Of a stretch of DNA of 64,000 bases, positions 1 to 8,148 are shown piece by piece (within the stretch, counting starts at the first letter, position 1; every line of letters begins with the position of its first letter). The notes under the pieces are model-generated. The model did not search any database, was not told where the DNA came from, and saw nothing but the letters and a program-made list of their open reading frames with translations. Made by a program: the position numbers and the translations under genes. This DNA is from Treponema denticola (GTDB lineage: Bacteria > Spirochaetota > Spirochaetia > Treponematales > Treponemataceae). Location of the stretch: assembly GCF_024181405.1 (NCBI RefSeq), contig NZ_CP051302.1, forward strand, positions 1,116,001-1,180,000. Direction: 5' to 3'.

Positions 1-342
1 TTGATATATATAAAAGTTACCGGGACCGGATTTTTTATCCCATACAAGCATATTTTTTACACCTAATATGCTGTACATAATTGGGTAATAAAAAGCATAG
101 CTTCTCCAGTCGCAGAAAAAATAAACACAGCCGTCCGTCTTTAATATGCGCTTGTATTCCGTAAAGAGCTTTTCATAAAAAGGCTTACAGATAGCAAGAT
201 CATTAAAAACCCCACGCTGCCCATTGTGAGTCATCCCTAAAAAGTACGGAGGATCGGTAATGATAGAATTAATGCTGCTGTCAGGGATTTTAGGAAGCAG
301 GTCGAGACAATCGCCATGTAATAGCTTTATGTCTTCAGTCAT
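1..342 (-). CDS. DNA methyltransferase (N6-adenine/N4-cytosine), 3' part missing
   Basis: The first 114 codons of a phage DNA methyltransferase are present; the gene runs off the left edge. The start is an ATG at 342-340 overlapping the endolysin stop by 8 nt, so translation is probably coupled. Visible features are an N-terminal LLHGDCLDLL segment and a catalytic TDPPYFLG motif around residue 34, which place motif IV before the cofactor motif as in the beta-type order. It lies in the late operon next to lysis, so it may modify progeny DNA against host restriction (inference). The recognition sequence cannot be read from this part. Confidence 0.85.
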   Translation of the reverse strand, partial: MTEDIKLLHGDCLDLLPKIPDSSINSIITDPPYFLGMTHNGQRGVFNDLAICKPFYEKLFTEYKRILKTDGCVYFFCDWRSYAFYYPIMYSILGVKNMLVWDKKSGPGNFYIYQ

Positions 343-757
343 TTACCGCCTCTCTTTTTCTTAAAAAACCTAAGGCGTTGTAATACTTACGGTCGATTAT
401 ATAAGCTCCTGTTTGAGCATACCCGTCTTGCTCAAAAACAGTCATCGATAAATTATCTGCAGCTAAGACGATAGCAACATGTCCAAATCCGTTTTTTTTA
501 GTCGGTTTGAAAATTACAACATCGCCGGCAATAGGCGGCGTTCCTTTAAATTCAATTTTTTCAAAATATTTTTTTTCCACCGGCATTTTTTCATATTTTG
601 TGTAAAGCTCTGATGCTCCAATCACACCGCCTGTATGCGGTATGTTTAAAACATCTTCGCAATACTGACGGAATAAATCAACACACTGACAGCCATAGCG
701 ACCGTCAAAGTCTATCTTTTTACCGTTGTATTTTTTTACAAATTCGTCTAGTGTCAT
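335..757 (-). CDS. CHAP-domain endolysin
   Basis: A 140-aa protein made almost entirely of a CHAP (NlpC/P60-like cysteine) peptidase/amidase domain that cleaves peptidoglycan at lysis. The catalytic Cys25 lies in CQCVDLFRQY, GDVVIF is at 78-83 and the catalytic His93 lies in FGHVAIV. There is no signal peptide or cell-wall binding domain, so export needs a holin or similar. It is preceded by a membrane-anchored gene and followed by an overlapping methyltransferase. The domain call is firm; the exact bond cut is unknown. Confidence 0.9.
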   Translation of the reverse strand: MTLDEFVKKYNGKKIDFDGRYGCQCVDLFRQYCEDVLNIPHTGGVIGASELYTKYEKMPVEKKYFEKIEFKGTPPIAGDVVIFKPTKKNGFGHVAIVLAADNLSMTVFEQDGYAQTGAYIIDRKYYNALGFLRKREAVND

Positions 758-772
758 TTTTTTTATTCCCCC

Positions 773-1510
773 TTAATGCAGATTTTTTAGATACTTTTCG
801 TTTTTCTTAATTGGAAAATCGATGCAAAGTATTTTATATTCCGGCAAAATAAATTTATCTTTTTCGCTTTCATACATTTCGATTTTTTCTTTAATTCTTG
901 TGCTCATTACCTCTATCATAGAGTCTGCCCAAGAGTTTACCAGCTTTTCAAGGTCAGGCCTTATATCTCGCCATGCGGGGTAATTTTCAGTCCCGCAAGG
1001 TAGGCGAGGTATCTTTAAAAGAAAAGCCTTGTAGTCGATTTCAATATTGTAGAGGATGTCTTGTATGTAGCCGTGCCGCTCTTTTGATGTCAGCTTTTCT
1101 TTTAGGTTGTTATAATCAACACGCTCCAGCAATTCATCTTTGATGATTTCGGCGGCGGTAAGAGCAGGCAGCTCGCATTTAATGTTAGCTTTAAATAAGT
1201 TTTTTATGGGTTCATAAAGGCGGCGGATTACCCGTCTTTCATCGGCTTTTAGCTTTTCATCGATTTCGCCGGAGCGTCTAAAAAGAGCTTTTCGGAGCTC
1301 TTCATCTTCCATACGCTTTTTATTTTGTTCGTCGATTTCAGCCTTGAAGCTGTCTAGCTTTTTATCGACTTTGCCTAGTGCGATTTTTTTATCGCCCCAG
1401 CCTAAAACCGCCCCCTTGCGGATTATGACTATTAAGGCAATAAATATCAGAATGGCTATCAGGGCGATAACGCCCCAACCTATTACCGGTATTTTGTCTA
1501 AGTTCTCCAT
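773..1510 (-). CDS. Membrane-anchored coiled-coil phage protein
   Basis: A 245-aa protein with one transmembrane segment at about residues 11-31 (WGVIALIAILIFIALIVII) followed by a long charged helical region rich in Lys and Glu. It sits directly upstream of the endolysin, where a holin or spanin-like factor is expected, but it is larger than usual for either and no family was recognised. The start is supported by an AGGAG about 13 nt upstream and by the repeated late-gene motif at 1541-1560. Role in lysis is inference from position only. Confidence 0.7.
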   Translation of the reverse strand: MENLDKIPVIGWGVIALIAILIFIALIVIIRKGAVLGWGDKKIALGKVDKKLDSFKAEIDEQNKKRMEDEELRKALFRRSGEIDEKLKADERRVIRRLYEPIKNLFKANIKCELPALTAAEIIKDELLERVDYNNLKEKLTSKERHGYIQDILYNIEIDYKAFLLKIPRLPCGTENYPAWRDIRPDLEKLVNSWADSMIEVMSTRIKEKIEMYESEKDKFILPEYKILCIDFPIKKNEKYLKNLH

Positions 1511-1540
1511 TTAAAATATGCTCCTATTTTTTTTTAACCT

Positions 1541-1560
1541 TTCATTATAATAGGTGGACT
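1541..1560 (-). promoter_or_regulatory. Late-gene repeat motif, copy A
   Basis: On the minus strand this reads AGTCCACCTATTATAATGAA, one of five near-identical elements found just upstream of minus-strand genes of prophage 1. It carries a -10-like TATAAT but no matching -35 at 16-18 bp, which would fit an activator- or phage-factor-dependent promoter. It lies 31 nt upstream of the 1510 start. Confidence 0.5.
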
Positions 1561-1562
1561 TA

Positions 1563-1591
1563 TTGACATTTTTTTGACTAAAAGATAAAAT
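1563..1591 (+). promoter_or_regulatory. Sigma-70-type promoter of lipoprotein gene 1616
   Basis: TTGACA at 1563-1568 and TAAAAT at 1586-1591 are separated by 17 bp. The ATG at 1616 follows an AAAGGAG ribosome site at 1602-1608. The promoter points against the surrounding phage operon, so the gene can be expressed in the lysogen. Confidence 0.75.
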
Positions 1592-1615
1592 ATTTTTAAA
1601 TAAAGGAGAAAAAAA

Positions 1616-2128
1616 ATGAAAAAGATTGTTTTAATTGTTTTTGCAATATTCTTGTTTACAAACTGCCAAGCTCCTACATCAGCAATCGTTATTGAAAATA
1701 AAAGTAATTATCCCGCCACCTTAAAAATAGAACATATTAAGGAAGATAAAAATAATGTAATTCTACAACCAACAGAAGGAATAACTCTCTCCTTGATTGC
1801 ACCAAATACAATTAAATATGCCGTTTCTTTAGAAAGTATTTCTCGAAATTATTTAAAATTCATTTCTGACAATTATTGTGTTATAGAAAATACAGTATCT
1901 GAAAGATATACAATTATTAACACGACAAGGTTCAAAGTAATTTTAACAGAAAAAAATAATCTGTTTGATAATACAACTATAGAAGGTGTTTCTGATACTG
2001 AAATTGTAAAATCAAAAAATATAGATGTTTTTTCTTCATTTTTAAACATTAAAGCAATTACAGATGATGAGTTTAAAATTATCCTTGATGTTTCTGTTCA
2101 AAATAAAAAAATTATAATAAAATTATAA
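1616..2128 (+). CDS. Lipoprotein moron 1
   Basis: A 170-aa predicted lipoprotein: a short basic N-terminus, a hydrophobic core and a lipobox LFTNC with Cys17 as the lipidation site. After the signal the protein begins IVIENKSNYPATL, very like the start of the mature part of the next gene, so the two look like diverged paralogues. It has its own consensus promoter and is on the strand opposite to the late operon, the layout of a moron gene expressed from the prophage. Surface placement and function are inferred; no known family recognised. Confidence 0.8.
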   Translation: MKKIVLIVFAIFLFTNCQAPTSAIVIENKSNYPATLKIEHIKEDKNNVILQPTEGITLSLIAPNTIKYAVSLESISRNYLKFISDNYCVIENTVSERYTIINTTRFKVILTEKNNLFDNTTIEGVSDTEIVKSKNIDVFSSFLNIKAITDDEFKIILDVSVQNKKIIIKL

Positions 2129-2169
2129 CTTTAAGCGAAGATACCCTTGAGGCTTTTTTATTTTAGCCC

Positions 2170-2198
2170 TTGACGATACTACAAAAATAAGATATTGT
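2170..2198 (+). promoter_or_regulatory. Promoter of lipoprotein gene 2224
   Basis: TTGACG at 2170-2175 and TATTGT at 2193-2198 with a 17-bp spacer, followed by an AAGGAG ribosome site about 10 nt before the ATG. Confidence 0.6.
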
Positions 2199-2223
2199 AT
2201 ATTTTATAAGGAGATAAAATTTT

Positions 2224-2826
2224 ATGAAAAAGATTTTTTTGATTCTTCTCTGCGCCCTTTCTCTGTTTATTTCTTGTGGTAAAAAAGAAAAAGGAGTCAT
2301 AACGATTGAAAACAAGTCAAGTCATGTGCTTGATATTGAGTTTGCTCAAAACTATTCTTCTGAGTTTATAAAGCTTCAACCTAACGATTCAATTAGCCGT
2401 TCTTGGGAACGCTATTTTCATTGCATAATAGAAAAACCGAGTACAAACATTTTAAAAAGGCAGCAAACCAAAGAAAAAATAACCATATTTGATAACGATA
2501 ATTTATATTCTTATACCGTTATAAATGGGGTTTGTCCTCTGAAAATCCTTGATGAAAATCAATTTATTTTAGCTCAAGCCGTAGGGATCCCAGTGGATTC
2601 AATAAATATTACTCAAGGGAATAATACTATCAAGACTTTTATACCTCTTTCAATTAAAAATATAATTTTTGACACAAGTGAAACTATTGTGATTGGAGGC
2701 TCTACATATAAAAAAATAGAAAAAATTGGAGATGATTATTTTTTTAATGAAGATCTGGGTGGATTGAAGTCATCGAAAATACATATATTATTTATTGGTA
2801 ATAATACTATTAAAATAACCAAATAA
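2224..2826 (+). CDS. Lipoprotein moron 2
   Basis: A 200-aa predicted lipoprotein with signal MKKIFLILLCALSLFISC and Cys18 as lipidation site. The mature part starts VITIENKSSHVLDIEF, echoing the IVIENKS segment of the 1616 protein; the rest is beta-rich and not recognised. It ends one base before the convergent LamG tail gene. With its own promoter it is a candidate lysogenic-conversion gene altering the treponemal surface (inference). Confidence 0.8.
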   Translation: MKKIFLILLCALSLFISCGKKEKGVITIENKSSHVLDIEFAQNYSSEFIKLQPNDSISRSWERYFHCIIEKPSTNILKRQQTKEKITIFDNDNLYSYTVINGVCPLKILDENQFILAQAVGIPVDSINITQGNNTIKTFIPLSIKNIIFDTSETIVIGGSTYKKIEKIGDDYFFNEDLGGLKSSKIHILFIGNNTIKITK

Positions 2827-2827
2827 T

Positions 2828-4513
2828 TTATATTTGCTTTATTTTTAAAAAACCATTCTCAACATAAACCCTTCCGTAAGAATAAGTATCGCTATAGCCT
2901 TGCGGTAATTGTGTCAGCTCCATTGTTGTAGTGCTCGTGTTTAAAGAAAATTTTAAATGGCCAATTTTAATAAGATTTTCCCAATCGGGGACCTCTAAAT
3001 CTGGCAGATCATTTAAACCGCACTCGTACAACCTACCATTGTCCCAAATGTATGGGCGTATAATGTAAAGCGTTTCAATAACTTCTGTCGCGTTGTTTTC
3101 ATAAAATAAATTTAAACAAAATTTGTCTACGTTGTATTTTACATCCCCCTTTCTATAGGAAGACATACCATGCAATCTTGAGTCGCGTTCATAAACAACA
3201 TTATAGTACGTCTTGGTGCTTTTTTCGTAATAATTAGACAGCCCTTTTATTTTTTTTCCTTTGTATGTTCCTTGACATTCCATATAGCCTAAGAATGGAA
3301 GAGTGTTATCAGATGTAGGAAAGACATTATTTTTTATAATTTTAAAAAGATATTCATTATTAAATTCAAATGATTCCGGTGTAGATTGTCCTTGAATTAA
3401 TTTAAAAGGAGGCGTTATTATGTCTCCGCAAAAAAAAGCTTTTCCGGTTGGTAAAACTTCAAAGACAGTCTTACCGTTATTCTTTGCTAAAATTCCAACT
3501 TCTCTATTTATAGACAATTCAAAATCTAGCGGATCATTCGTGTCATTATCGACTAAAAGCCTCTTTACCGTCAAATTATCTAAAAGGGCTGTATTAGCAG
3601 CAAGGGACTCCCCTACAGCTTTATTGAAGCCTAAAAATTGACAAAAAACCGAGCCGAAAAAATTGGTATCTCCAAATAAGTCTTTACACTTTTCAAGCTG
3701 GTCTTTTAAACACGCTGAGTATTCTGCGGTGTAGTTTGCCGGAGGATCCAGCTTCTGCCAAACAGAACCCGTCCATCTATAACACCAACCTTTCTGATAC
3801 TGTGCCAAGGGTTCTATAATTAAAATCCAATCTCCTATTGAGGCTTCGTTAAATCCATTTTTAGGACCGAGGGCAATATTTACCCTCCCCCCTTCAGGCG
3901 GAGTTTTAACGGTTCCCAAATAACGAGGGGTGTGGAGCGGGACGCTTTGTTCAATTAAATGTTCAACGTGTCCCAGCACCGTGCCCTTGCTTACAATATG
4001 ATAAAGGCCATTGATGAATTCTTGTTTTAATATTTCAACATAAACAAGCACTTCATCAAAGGTAGCGTGCGTTCTTCCTCCTCCCAGCGTGAAGCCTTCG
4101 GAAAAGTCTACGGGGTAATTCCCTGCGGTAAGTTCTGCTTTTAATTCTGCGTTTTTGTAGATTTTAAAAAAACCGTTTTTTGAAAAAAGAAAACACCAAT
4201 GCGCCTGCTCTTGGTCGTCTTTAATGTCGGTTACGGTTTTAGTATCTGCAAGCTCGATTGTTAAAAAATCTGTTGCTTGGTCAAAATAGGCTTTAATATT
4301 CGCCGTTGCAAAAACGCCCCTGTAGTGGTCTGCTTCTACAACACCGTCCCATTGCCGCCAAAGTGAGATAGTAAGCTCATTTCTATTGCCGGCAATAGGC
4401 ATAGTTCCGGCCCCTGCCGGGAAGTAGACGGCGTTCCCGGAGATGCCCTGAACGATTTGTGCGTCTGCGGGAAGTGTCATATTTGCCCCGTTTGCGTAGT
4501 TGATTGCTTCCAT
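2828..4513 (-). CDS. Tail fibre-like protein with LamG/concanavalin-like domain
   Basis: A 561-aa protein at the distal end of the tail module. Residues about 25-165 look like a LamG/concanavalin A-like lectin fold (NAVYFPAG, ELTISLWRQWDG, FSEGFTLGGG, TFDEVLVYVEIL). The middle holds YQKGWCYRWTGSVWQKL, a short segment often seen in fibre and cell-wall binding proteins. Receptor or glycan binding is inferred from fold and position. The C-terminal half is not recognised. The start overlaps nothing and is 3 nt after the stop of the previous gene. Confidence 0.7.
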   Translation of the reverse strand: MEAINYANGANMTLPADAQIVQGISGNAVYFPAGAGTMPIAGNRNELTISLWRQWDGVVEADHYRGVFATANIKAYFDQATDFLTIELADTKTVTDIKDDQEQAHWCFLFSKNGFFKIYKNAELKAELTAGNYPVDFSEGFTLGGGRTHATFDEVLVYVEILKQEFINGLYHIVSKGTVLGHVEHLIEQSVPLHTPRYLGTVKTPPEGGRVNIALGPKNGFNEASIGDWILIIEPLAQYQKGWCYRWTGSVWQKLDPPANYTAEYSACLKDQLEKCKDLFGDTNFFGSVFCQFLGFNKAVGESLAANTALLDNLTVKRLLVDNDTNDPLDFELSINREVGILAKNNGKTVFEVLPTGKAFFCGDIITPPFKLIQGQSTPESFEFNNEYLFKIIKNNVFPTSDNTLPFLGYMECQGTYKGKKIKGLSNYYEKSTKTYYNVVYERDSRLHGMSSYRKGDVKYNVDKFCLNLFYENNATEVIETLYIIRPYIWDNGRLYECGLNDLPDLEVPDWENLIKIGHLKFSLNTSTTTMELTQLPQGYSDTYSYGRVYVENGFLKIKQI

Positions 4514-4516
4514 GAT

Positions 4517-5620
4517 TTACACCTCCGTCTCTGTGAACATGCCTGCAAAATGAAAGGCTCTTTCGTTTTCAGGAACATCAATATTAAATTGCAAAAGTTT
4601 AAGCCCGTTAATCTCTATTGTGTTTTGAATTACTTCTTGCTCTGGAACATGAATAAAGCCCCATTGATAGTTGGGTAAGTTTTGTTTTATTTTTGCAAAA
4701 TTACCGCAAACGATTTTATCAAAATCAAACTCGACGTTTGTTTTGAATCCCGTAAAGCTGGGATTCGGGGTATAATGGTCAGCCCAACACAAAATACCTA
4801 TTATTAAATTTCCTGTCTTTGAGTATGGAATTCTTACATTTGTATGTTTTTTGTTCGCAGCAAAATAAGACAGGGTAAGACCTGCCGATAGTGAATTGTG
4901 AGTACTTTTGCTCGTAGGATTATAAAATTCTAAATCAAAAATTCTTGTTGGTGTCCACATAAAGTCTGTGTTTCTTTCAGCAACCGCCCAGCCGCCGATA
5001 TACCAAGTGCTAGCAGAGTTTGACAAAGCTATATAAGAATAGCCTTCATCATCTTTTATTATGTCTTCTTTGTTGTAATTAAAAGCTACCCATTGGTAAT
5101 ACCTTGAGTCCCATGCGTCTTGATTTCTGGGATTAAATACAACACTCTTTCCATAGTCAGTATGTTTATCCGCAATTTGAGAACCTAGTAGTTTTTTTAT
5201 GCCTTTATCGGAATTACACAGCCATGCGGTTATAATTCCGTAAGACCAATTATCTCCGATTGGATATTTTATAAAAAAAGCCCCGTCTTTATTTTCAGGC
5301 AGTTTTACTTTTATAACAATGTAATTTGTAGGCGTTTGAGTTTCACAATTTGATATGACAGTATGTTCTGTAAATTTAACAATATATTGAGCTTGCCATT
5401 TTCCGTATTTAGAAACAGCCCCTGTTCCAACACCGATTAAATTAGTAAGAGGTTCATCCGTCATTTGGAAGGCTTCTCGGCCGTCCCAAATTATTTGGCC
5501 GTTTTTGTAAAGCGGTTGTAAAATGGCGGCTTGCCTTTTTACTTCGTTAAGTTCTGCTTTAACTTCATTGTAGGTTTCGGTAAGCCGATTGACGGCTTCG
5601 ATTACTTGTTCATTTGTCAT
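4517..5620 (-). CDS. Tail fibre/appendage protein
   Basis: A 367-aa protein between the tip/collar protein and the LamG protein. The first 35 residues form a coiled coil (EQVIEAVNRLTETYNEVKAE), typical of a trimerising fibre stem. The remainder is aromatic-rich beta-type sequence with no recognised domain. Position and coiled coil suggest part of the host-recognition apparatus. An AAGGAGAT ribosome site precedes the ATG. Confidence 0.6.
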   Translation of the reverse strand: MTNEQVIEAVNRLTETYNEVKAELNEVKRQAAILQPLYKNGQIIWDGREAFQMTDEPLTNLIGVGTGAVSKYGKWQAQYIVKFTEHTVISNCETQTPTNYIVIKVKLPENKDGAFFIKYPIGDNWSYGIITAWLCNSDKGIKKLLGSQIADKHTDYGKSVVFNPRNQDAWDSRYYQWVAFNYNKEDIIKDDEGYSYIALSNSASTWYIGGWAVAERNTDFMWTPTRIFDLEFYNPTSKSTHNSLSAGLTLSYFAANKKHTNVRIPYSKTGNLIIGILCWADHYTPNPSFTGFKTNVEFDFDKIVCGNFAKIKQNLPNYQWGFIHVPEQEVIQNTIEINGLKLLQFNIDVPENERAFHFAGMFTETEV

Positions 5621-5631
5621 TTTTTATCTCC

Positions 5632-8148
5632 TTATATAACTTTTATAAACGGGTATACCCCGTAAGATTTTATTCTATTGTCTTTTGCTGTGGGAACGAC
5701 ACGGGATGCATCCATCAAAAAACTAATATACGAAGCATTCGAATCGCTCGTATGTCCGTGGCCAGACACGAAGTGGTTGAGGGTATAAAAAAGATGGCCA
5801 TGTTCTGGCGAGACACCACCTGCAGCAGAGGAAAATCCCCCTTTAATATTCCTTATAGCGTCTCCTTGATACTCCAGTGCCAAGGTTGCGCCGCCTCGGC
5901 CGCTTCCGTCATCGACTGCTCTTAATGCAACACCCCGCAAGTCAGGCAGTTTTGGGTAACCGAAAGCGTCATAACCTAGATAGTTTTTCTTATTTCTATC
6001 CCCGAAATTTTCAAGCCAAAATTGATAAAACTCCGGGTAAAGTTCCGGAATAAAAGAATAGCCGTTGGCATATAAATAGCCGTAGGTATATTTTTTGCTT
6101 GTAAAATATCGAATTTCGCCGATAGGACCTGATTCTTTGATTAAGCGGTCTTTGTGAGCGTTCTCTAGTTCGTTTGTTTTTTCTTGAATAAAATTAAGCA
6201 TTTTATTTTTTTCTTCAAGATAAAAATTATTTATTTCATTTTTAAAATCAGTAATTGTTTGTTGTGCATTATTGTTAAGTTTATTTTCTGTGTGCTGCAA
6301 AATTTCATCAATTAAGGATTGCTTAATATTGCCCTCAAAAGCCCACACATTCCCTCTAAAGTCTACCACCGCATAGCAGCCAAGGCCGAATGTTTCGGCG
6401 TTTATATTTTGAGATATAGAGTTTTTATTTTTAATACCTGTCGTAGTTACGGCGTTATAATTACCGGTAAGTTTATAAATAATGTGATACGGCTTAGCAC
6501 CATTTCCGTTTTGCTTGTCAAAAAACAATTTTAATGTAAAATCGTTTTTTAATTCTCCCGATAAAATTATAACGTTATTTAAAGCGTCTTCAAAAGTCAT
6601 CTTGATTTCTGTTTTGTCTGTACAGTCAAGTTCTATGATTTTAGATTGCCAAGCCGTATAAGATGGGTTGGGGGCTGGCCTTGTTTTCTTAGATTCATCA
6701 AAATTTAAATAAACTATTTTTTTATCTCCATGCGGAAAAAATGCACCTTGTCCGGGCTTACCTTCTTTACCATCCTTTCCGTCTTTCCCGTCTTTCCCGT
6801 CTTGAGGCGGGCGAGGCTCTGCCTCTATCTCCGATTCTGTTTTGCTCGGCGGCGTGTAAGCTCCGACAGTCTCGGCGGTGTATTCTATATAATTTTCAAG
6901 AACATTTATTTTCTTTTCTAAAATTCTTACTACACCTGTGCCGATATTCCTGTCTTGAATAGATACCACGCTTCCAAGTTTATAGTCTTTTATTGTTTTA
7001 AATTTATATGTTATATTTGAAAGATTGTAATAGTTTAATAAATCTTTTGATAAAAGCTCCGCCCTAACTTTTGTGTAAATATATTTAGCTTGAACATTTA
7101 ATCTTTTATCGTTTGTTGTGTTGTTTGCGGCCTTTGCTTTATTTTTAGTTTTTTTTACATAAACTTTTTCAGCCTTAAAATTAAGTTTTCTTATCCAATT
7201 TGAGAAACTATTATCCGTATTTTTTACTTTTATAAAAGCTTTCGTATTTAAAGGCTCAAAGTTTTGAACGGCAATATTGGACATGTCCCCATCAATTTCA
7301 AGTGTTACATTTTCGGCGAAGATAACTTCACCTTGATTGCTTTGGTATGGAATATAGATTCCGTCTTGTGCTCCTCTATAATAAGCTGCCGGAAGTAATT
7401 CTATATAGCAAGAATAACCCATTTGAGCCCCGGCCGTCTCTTTGAATACGTAAGAGTCTTCTACAATTTCAACCCCCGTCCATTCTGTTGATACTTCCGT
7501 TTTTTTTCTTTCATCGTGACTAAGACTTATTAAATCTAAGCACTCTCGGCCATTTATTAAATACTCTGATTGAGGATTATTTAAAAATAGGTTTATAAAA
7601 TCAAGTTTACCTTCATTGTCAAAAATAAAAGTATAACCGTATTCAAAAAGAATATCGGTTAAAATTTTATGATAAGAGTCATCAGGTTTTAAATGTACTC
7701 CATAAAGTATATCATTTATTTGAGGAACAGGCTTATAATTTATTCCTGCAAGATCTAATATTTCTTTTATTGCGGCACTTGCCGTTTTTTTTGTCTTAAT
7801 AAAAACGTCTCGCCCCACTTTTTGCTTTAATAAATAACCGCCTGAAACAATTTCTATTTTTACGGGCTGTAATTTTTGAGCTTTTGGAATTGTGAAATTC
7901 TTTTTTAAATAGCCCGTAAAAAAAATCTTACCGTTCTTCATAATTTGAGCCTGTACATCAAATTCACCCATTCCTAAAAGTAGATTGTTTAATTCTATGT
8001 TCGGCAATAAACTTAATTGACAAGAAGCGTCGGCCGGTTTTAAATCTTTATGCAAAACTTCAGTTATTGAAAAATCGTTTAAAATAAAATTGTATTCTTT
8101 CCAATCGAGTCCTTGAAATTTTATTTTTAATTTATATTTATCTTTCAT
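5632..8148 (-). CDS. Tail tip protein with collagen-like repeats and tail-collar domain
   Basis: An 838-aa protein directly after the tape measure. The N-terminal 420 residues resemble the tail-tip/baseplate hub type found after tape measures (KKTASAAIKEILDLAGI is a typical segment). About residues 447-466 are Gly-X-Y repeats (GKDGKDGKDGKEGKPG), collagen-like. After a coiled-coil stretch near 630-680 the C-terminus (from GPIGEIRYFTS) is a phage tail-collar domain with PDLRGVALRAVDDG and HGH motifs. It likely joins tail tip and receptor-binding fibre in one chain. Exact role is inferred. Confidence 0.75.
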   Translation of the reverse strand: MKDKYKLKIKFQGLDWKEYNFILNDFSITEVLHKDLKPADASCQLSLLPNIELNNLLLGMGEFDVQAQIMKNGKIFFTGYLKKNFTIPKAQKLQPVKIEIVSGGYLLKQKVGRDVFIKTKKTASAAIKEILDLAGINYKPVPQINDILYGVHLKPDDSYHKILTDILFEYGYTFIFDNEGKLDFINLFLNNPQSEYLINGRECLDLISLSHDERKKTEVSTEWTGVEIVEDSYVFKETAGAQMGYSCYIELLPAAYYRGAQDGIYIPYQSNQGEVIFAENVTLEIDGDMSNIAVQNFEPLNTKAFIKVKNTDNSFSNWIRKLNFKAEKVYVKKTKNKAKAANNTTNDKRLNVQAKYIYTKVRAELLSKDLLNYYNLSNITYKFKTIKDYKLGSVVSIQDRNIGTGVVRILEKKINVLENYIEYTAETVGAYTPPSKTESEIEAEPRPPQDGKDGKDGKDGKEGKPGQGAFFPHGDKKIVYLNFDESKKTRPAPNPSYTAWQSKIIELDCTDKTEIKMTFEDALNNVIILSGELKNDFTLKLFFDKQNGNGAKPYHIIYKLTGNYNAVTTTGIKNKNSISQNINAETFGLGCYAVVDFRGNVWAFEGNIKQSLIDEILQHTENKLNNNAQQTITDFKNEINNFYLEEKNKMLNFIQEKTNELENAHKDRLIKESGPIGEIRYFTSKKYTYGYLYANGYSFIPELYPEFYQFWLENFGDRNKKNYLGYDAFGYPKLPDLRGVALRAVDDGSGRGGATLALEYQGDAIRNIKGGFSSAAGGVSPEHGHLFYTLNHFVSGHGHTSDSNASYISFLMDASRVVPTAKDNRIKSYGVYPFIKVI

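Noticed and set aside
5614-5925. Plus-strand frame opposite the tail tip gene
   Set aside because: Antisense to a well-supported gene, no promoter or ribosome site, and no protein-like pattern.
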